Of a stretch of 19,701 bases of DNA, positions 17,537-19,701 are shown piece after piece. The notes beneath the pieces are model-generated. The model was not told the origin of the DNA and did not search any database. It saw only the letters and a list, made by a program, of their open reading frames with translations. How positions within the stretch are numbered: the first letter of the stretch is position 1; each line of letters opens with the position of its first letter. The DNA lies in assembly GCA_024684065.1 (NCBI GenBank), contig JAIKXO010000188.1:1-19701 (forward strand), read 5' to 3'. Source of the DNA: Lachnospiraceae bacterium (GTDB lineage: Bacteria; Bacillota_A; Clostridia; Lachnospirales; Lachnospiraceae). A program made the position numbers and the translations under genes.

Positions 17537-17565
17537 ATTGTACAGGGTAATAAAGAAGTAATCAA
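17537..17565 (-). promoter_or_regulatory. Predicted sigma-A-type promoter of the defence operon
   Basis: On the minus strand, TTGATT (17565-17560) is followed after exactly 17 bases by TACAAT (17542-17537), matching TTGACA and TATAAT at 4 of 6 and 5 of 6 positions. Transcription would start near 17530 and give a leader of about 157 nt before the chosen DrmD-like start codon. It is the best promoter-like match I found in the upstream region and it argues against the most upstream ATG of that frame, which lies inside it. No promoter-like sequence of similar quality was seen between the five genes. Confidence 0.5.
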
Positions 17566-17573
17566 GAGTCAAG

Positions 17574-18191
17574 CCTGGTATATTGTGCGCGGAAGCGTTG
17601 AAGAAAGGCTCATGAGCTGCCTGAGAAGGAGGGCGCAGGGACTCAAACTCGGGGAAGCCTCAGAAAGTTTGAGGAAGATGCCGGGGAAATACTGACCTGT
17701 TTTCCACCGGAGACTGCACGCGGATACGCCTTCATGACATCATCGCCCCCCAGGAGCCGACGAAGGACGCGGGCAGCAGGCCGTTTCCCGGACGGCCCCT
17801 TCCTTGACGGGGAATTGTATTCACAGAAACTGCCGCCCGATTTGCACGTAATTTCGACAAGACCCATCCCTGGCCAATCTTCTTCTCATCCTCTTCTTTT
17901 CATTTTTGCTCATGAGGCCGCAAAAATTCAGCGGGATGTGTCCAGAGGCTCTCCCCCGGTTCGCGGCCAGAGGATAATTTTTCTTTCAAAAAACAGGCCC
18001 ACCTTAGCCATTTTTGTCCAGTTCATAAAAGAAGGGTTTAATGCGGAGCCGCCCGGAAGAGGGGACGTCTCCGTGCCAGCCTCCGGAACAGAGGCCGACG
18101 GACGGCGGCAGAACGAGGTGAGAGGCCATGGAAGTCATTTTCAAAAGCATAAAGGCGTCGGCGCCAAAGGACGTGGAAATTCTGACAGGAG
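17574..18191. other. Gene-poor intergenic stretch between the defence operon and the phosphodiesterase gene
   Basis: About 620 bp hold no reading frame with recognisable domains on either strand; the longer open frames are arginine- and proline-rich and look like GC-driven artefacts. Structures seen are an 8-bp inverted repeat CTCAAACT/AGTTTGAG (17642-17649 and 17666-17673), a hairpin GGCCGT/ACGGCC with a 7-nt loop (17779-17784 and 17792-17797), and a minus-strand T6 run near 17992 just after a GC-rich stretch, which could be a weak terminator. A 30-codon minus-strand frame (17821-17913, starting MSKNEKKRMRRR) has no clear ribosome binding site. The stretch may be the scar of the island's insertion or a decayed small gene. 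Confidence 0.5.
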
Positions 18192-18214
18192 CCCTGCCGG
18201 GCCGCTCCGCAGGG
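18192..18214 (-). terminator. GC-rich hairpin right after the phosphodiesterase stop codon, weak terminator candidate
   Basis: CCCTGC (18192-18197) and GCAGGG (18209-18214) form a 6-bp GC-rich stem with an 11-nt loop that abuts the TAA at 18215-18217. The position fits a transcription terminator for the two-gene phosphatase/phosphodiesterase transcript, but no T-tract follows on the minus strand, so the call is weak. Confidence 0.3.
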
Positions 18215-18760
18215 TTAAAGACGAAGATCGTGATACGCCGCGCCCTCCATGTCCTTCCAGACAAAACCATTGTCGTCAAGTATCATATAGCCGTGTCTGC
18301 TGTCCTCTTTGGGAATGGAAACGGAGCCGGGGTTCAGATACAGGTTGTTGCCGCCCATCTCCTCCCAGGCCGGCACGTGGGTATGGCCGTGCAGAAGGAT
18401 ATCTCCCGGCGCGAGGGGTGGCAGGCTGAACTTATTGAAATGATGACCGTGCGTGGCAAAAATCATCCTGTCTTTCACGTAAAGCAGGCAGTATTCCGCC
18501 ATGATGGGGAACTCCAACATCATCTGGTCAACCTCGGAATCGCAGTTCCCTTTCACGCAGAGGATGGAATTTTTCCTTTCGTTCAGCATGGCGGCAACGT
18601 CCCTGGTGCTATACTCCCCAGGCAGATCATTCCTTGGGCCGTGATAGAGAATATCCCCCAACAGCAAAAGTTTATCAGCCTTCTCGCCGTCGAAGGCTTT
18701 AAGCATTTCCCGGCAATAGTGAAAGGATCCATGTACATCCGAGGCAATCATAATCTTCAT
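18215..18760 (-). CDS. yfcE: YfcE/MJ0936-type metallophosphodiesterase
   Basis: This 181-aa protein is a small calcineurin-like phosphoesterase of full family length. All metal-binding motifs are present: D8-x-H10 (ASDVHGS), GD at 35-36 (LLLLGDILYHGPRN), GNCD at 71-74, H104 (ATHGHH) and GHTH at 125-128. LNPGSVSIPKEDS (142-154) is the usual YfcE ending. Relatives are cytoplasmic Mn-dependent phosphodiesterases that cleave artificial phosphodiesters in vitro; the natural substrate is not settled. The ATG has GGTGAG ahead and lies 20 bp after the phosphatase stop codon, so the two genes are probably co-transcribed. It is unrelated in sequence to the defence genes and most likely belongs to the ordinary chromosomal background. 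Confidence 0.92.
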   Translation of the reverse strand: MKIMIASDVHGSFHYCREMLKAFDGEKADKLLLLGDILYHGPRNDLPGEYSTRDVAAMLNERKNSILCVKGNCDSEVDQMMLEFPIMAEYCLLYVKDRMIFATHGHHFNKFSLPPLAPGDILLHGHTHVPAWEEMGGNNLYLNPGSVSIPKEDSRHGYMILDDNGFVWKDMEGAAYHDLRL

Positions 18761-18780
18761 TTCGGTATCTCACCTATCCC

Positions 18781-19251
18781 TCAGCCCTGGAGTTTTGCCC
18801 TCAGGACCTCTTTCAGAATCGCTTCGCAGCCCCGAGATATATCCCGGTAGGCCGCCGCGAGATCCCTTGTGTACCAAGGATCCGATACATCCCTTTTCTC
18901 CCCGGCAAAAGACAGAAGAAGCCGAACCTTACACTCCGTGTCGGGCCCCAGCAGTTCTGCAATATCCATAAGATTCTCCCTGTCCATCGCCACGATATAA
19001 TCCCAGGATTCGTACTCACCGTGCCGGATCTGACGTGCCTGCCGCCGCTCAAAGGGAATACCGTGCTTCCTCAGTTCTTCCTTCGCGTTGGGGTACATGT
19101 CATTGCCCAGTTCTTCGGTTGTCGTCGCCGCCGAAGCAATGAGAAACTTCTCCCCGCAGCCTGCCTTATGAACCCTGTCCTTCATCATAAACTCTGCCAT
19201 CGGCGAGCGGCAGATATTCCCGTGGCAGACAAACAGAATACGTATCAACAT
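18781..19251 (-). CDS. Low-molecular-weight protein tyrosine phosphatase
   Basis: This 156-aa cytoplasmic phosphatase hydrolyses phosphotyrosine (or phosphoarginine in some Bacillota). The P-loop C-x5-R-S is seen as VCHGNICRSP with the nucleophile C9 and R15; the general-acid motif DPW is at 124-126, in its usual place. Length is normal for the family. The start at 19251 (MLIRILFVC) is supported by a GGAGG box eight to nine bases ahead and by the family's usual N-terminus. The frame stays open for 50 more codons to a GTG at 19401, but that part (rich in R, G and H) does not resemble the family. It precedes the phosphodiesterase gene by 20 bp on the same strand. Confidence 0.93.
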   Translation of the reverse strand: MLIRILFVCHGNICRSPMAEFMMKDRVHKAGCGEKFLIASAATTTEELGNDMYPNAKEELRKHGIPFERRQARQIRHGEYESWDYIVAMDRENLMDIAELLGPDTECKVRLLLSFAGEKRDVSDPWYTRDLAAAYRDISRGCEAILKEVLRAKLQG

Positions 19252-19427
19252 GAGACTCCCTCCCCCCGGGAATATGAGACCGCCTCGCGCTTTTCCCCGT
19301 CGATGACGATGACCGCCGCGGAAACTTCCTGAGTCCCGTACCTCACGGTTGGGGTAATCCAGCGGGTGCTGCTGCTCCTCTTTTCTCTTTGCCCCTATCA
19401 CTCTCAGGGGGCCGTTTTATAGGGACC

Positions 19428-19433
19428 ATTATA
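19428..19433 (-). promoter_or_regulatory. Consensus -10 box upstream of the phosphatase/phosphodiesterase pair
   Basis: The minus strand reads TATAAT, a perfect -10 hexamer, in an AT-rich stretch about 180 bp ahead of the phosphatase start. The -35 position 17 bases away is GGGGGA, which is a poor match, so this is either an activator-dependent promoter or chance. Downstream, GCCCC and GGGGC (within 19391-19412) can form a small leader hairpin. Confidence 0.3.
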
Positions 19434-19664
19434 CCTTTCCATTTTATATTTCCCCCGTTCTGTCTTTTTGTATATTTTATCAGGTGTATGGTTAAAATAA
19501 ATCAGTTATTTAATTCTCTTTGATACCTGTCAGGACAGCCTGAAGAAGACGTTTGCTGTTCGCCGCCTGAGAACGGTGATATCATAGAGGCCGGCGGAAG
19601 GGGATGCACTTCCTACACAGGGATGGGACGCGGAGGTCTGCTGGATGCTGATTCACAATCCGCC

Positions 19665-19696
19665 CCGCCTCTCCCGTTCCCCCGCCGGAGAGGCGG
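19665..19696. terminator. Perfect 10-bp GC-rich hairpin near the right edge
   Basis: CCGCCTCTCC (19665-19674) and GGAGAGGCGG (19687-19696) are perfect inverted repeats with a 12-nt C-rich loop. The strength of the stem suggests a terminator, possibly of a gene beyond the window, but there is no T-tract on the minus-strand side and the plus-strand side is cut by the window edge. Confidence 0.4.
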
Positions 19697-19701
19697 CTGC
19701 G

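Larger units (their letters stand above)
19252..19701. other. Right-hand intergenic region, no supported gene
   Basis: 450 bp without a gene I can support. Bases 19441-19530 are strongly AT-rich and are likely to hold promoters. A minus-strand frame reading WITPTVRYGTQEVSAA and ending at a TGA overlapping the phosphatase start looks protein-like but has a TAG about 45 codons upstream and no ATG. A 12-codon minus-strand frame (MERYNGPYKTAP) with GGGGG ahead starts near 19440. The far end carries a strong hairpin described separately. The nature of the gene beyond the edge is unknown. Confidence 0.4.

Noticed and set aside
17374..17565. N-terminal extension of 64 residues on the DrmD-like helicase (start at 17565)
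   Set aside because: The extra ATG lies inside the predicted promoter, none of the upstream ATGs has a ribosome binding site, and the family's usual N-terminal motif begins right at the start at 17373.
17636..17660. Sequence resembling a tRNA T-arm on the minus strand (GAGTTTGAGTCCC)
   Set aside because: The T-loop lacks the conserved C56, and I found no anticodon arm or acceptor stem at the required distance.
271..17677. An 11-base direct repeat GTTTGAGGAAG at 271-281 and 17667-17677 flanking the operon, considered as attachment-site or target duplication
   Set aside because: An 11-mer shared by two places is expected many times by chance in 20 kb, and no integrase, transposase or tRNA gene is present.
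17734..18429. A 231-codon plus-strand frame across the gap and the phosphodiesterase gene
   Set aside because: The product is rich in R, P, S and G with no domain, and its 3' third is antisense to the well-supported yfcE gene.

Overview
This window looks like chromosomal DNA from a Gram-positive anaerobe, most likely a Clostridia-class Bacillota. That is an inference from strong AGGAGG-type ribosome binding sites, moderate GC content and the style of the flanking housekeeping genes; no 16S or other marker gene is present to confirm it.

Left edge (1-362): the 3' end of an EamA/DMT-family transporter gene on the + strand, followed by a short convergent gap holding a perfect 13-bp inverted repeat. 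Centre (363-17565): one long minus-strand operon of five genes with almost no space between them. In order of transcription they encode a DrmD-like SNF2 helicase (about 940 aa), an Eco57I/PglX/DrmMI-like N6-adenine DNA methyltransferase (about 1593 aa), an ArdC-like protein with an ImmA/IrrE-type HELGH metalloprotease domain (294 aa), a very large DruE-like DEAD/DEAH helicase with zinc clusters, an MZB/DUF1998 module and a PD-(D/E)XK-like nuclease region (2107 aa), and a UvrD/SF1 helicase with a RelE/ParE-like N-terminal domain (700 aa). A sigma-A-type promoter with a leader of about 157 nt, carrying a 14-bp palindrome and a second inverted repeat, precedes the operon. Right edge (17566-19701): a gene-poor stretch of about 640 bp, then a minus-strand pair coding for a low-molecular-weight protein tyrosine phosphatase and a YfcE-type phosphodiesterase, then 450 bp with no gene I can support.

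The operon is best read as an anti-phage defence system. The SNF2 helicase plus adenine methyltransferase pair is the hallmark of class 1 DISARM (drmD-drmMI). The usual drmA, drmB and drmC genes are absent. Their functions (helicase, DUF1998, nuclease) appear to be packed into one DruE-like polypeptide, the signature protein of Druantia. Two further genes, ArdC-like and ParE-like/UvrD, complete the set. The methyltransferase would mark self DNA, and the three helicases and the nuclease region would handle unmarked DNA. The ArdC-like protein is unexpected because ArdC is known as an anti-restriction protein. Two of the five proteins carry QLxLF pentapeptides resembling beta-sliding-clamp binding motifs. 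The presumed target-recognition part of the methyltransferase and the ArdC-like gene are both much more AT-rich than their surroundings, which suggests cassette exchange inside the operon.
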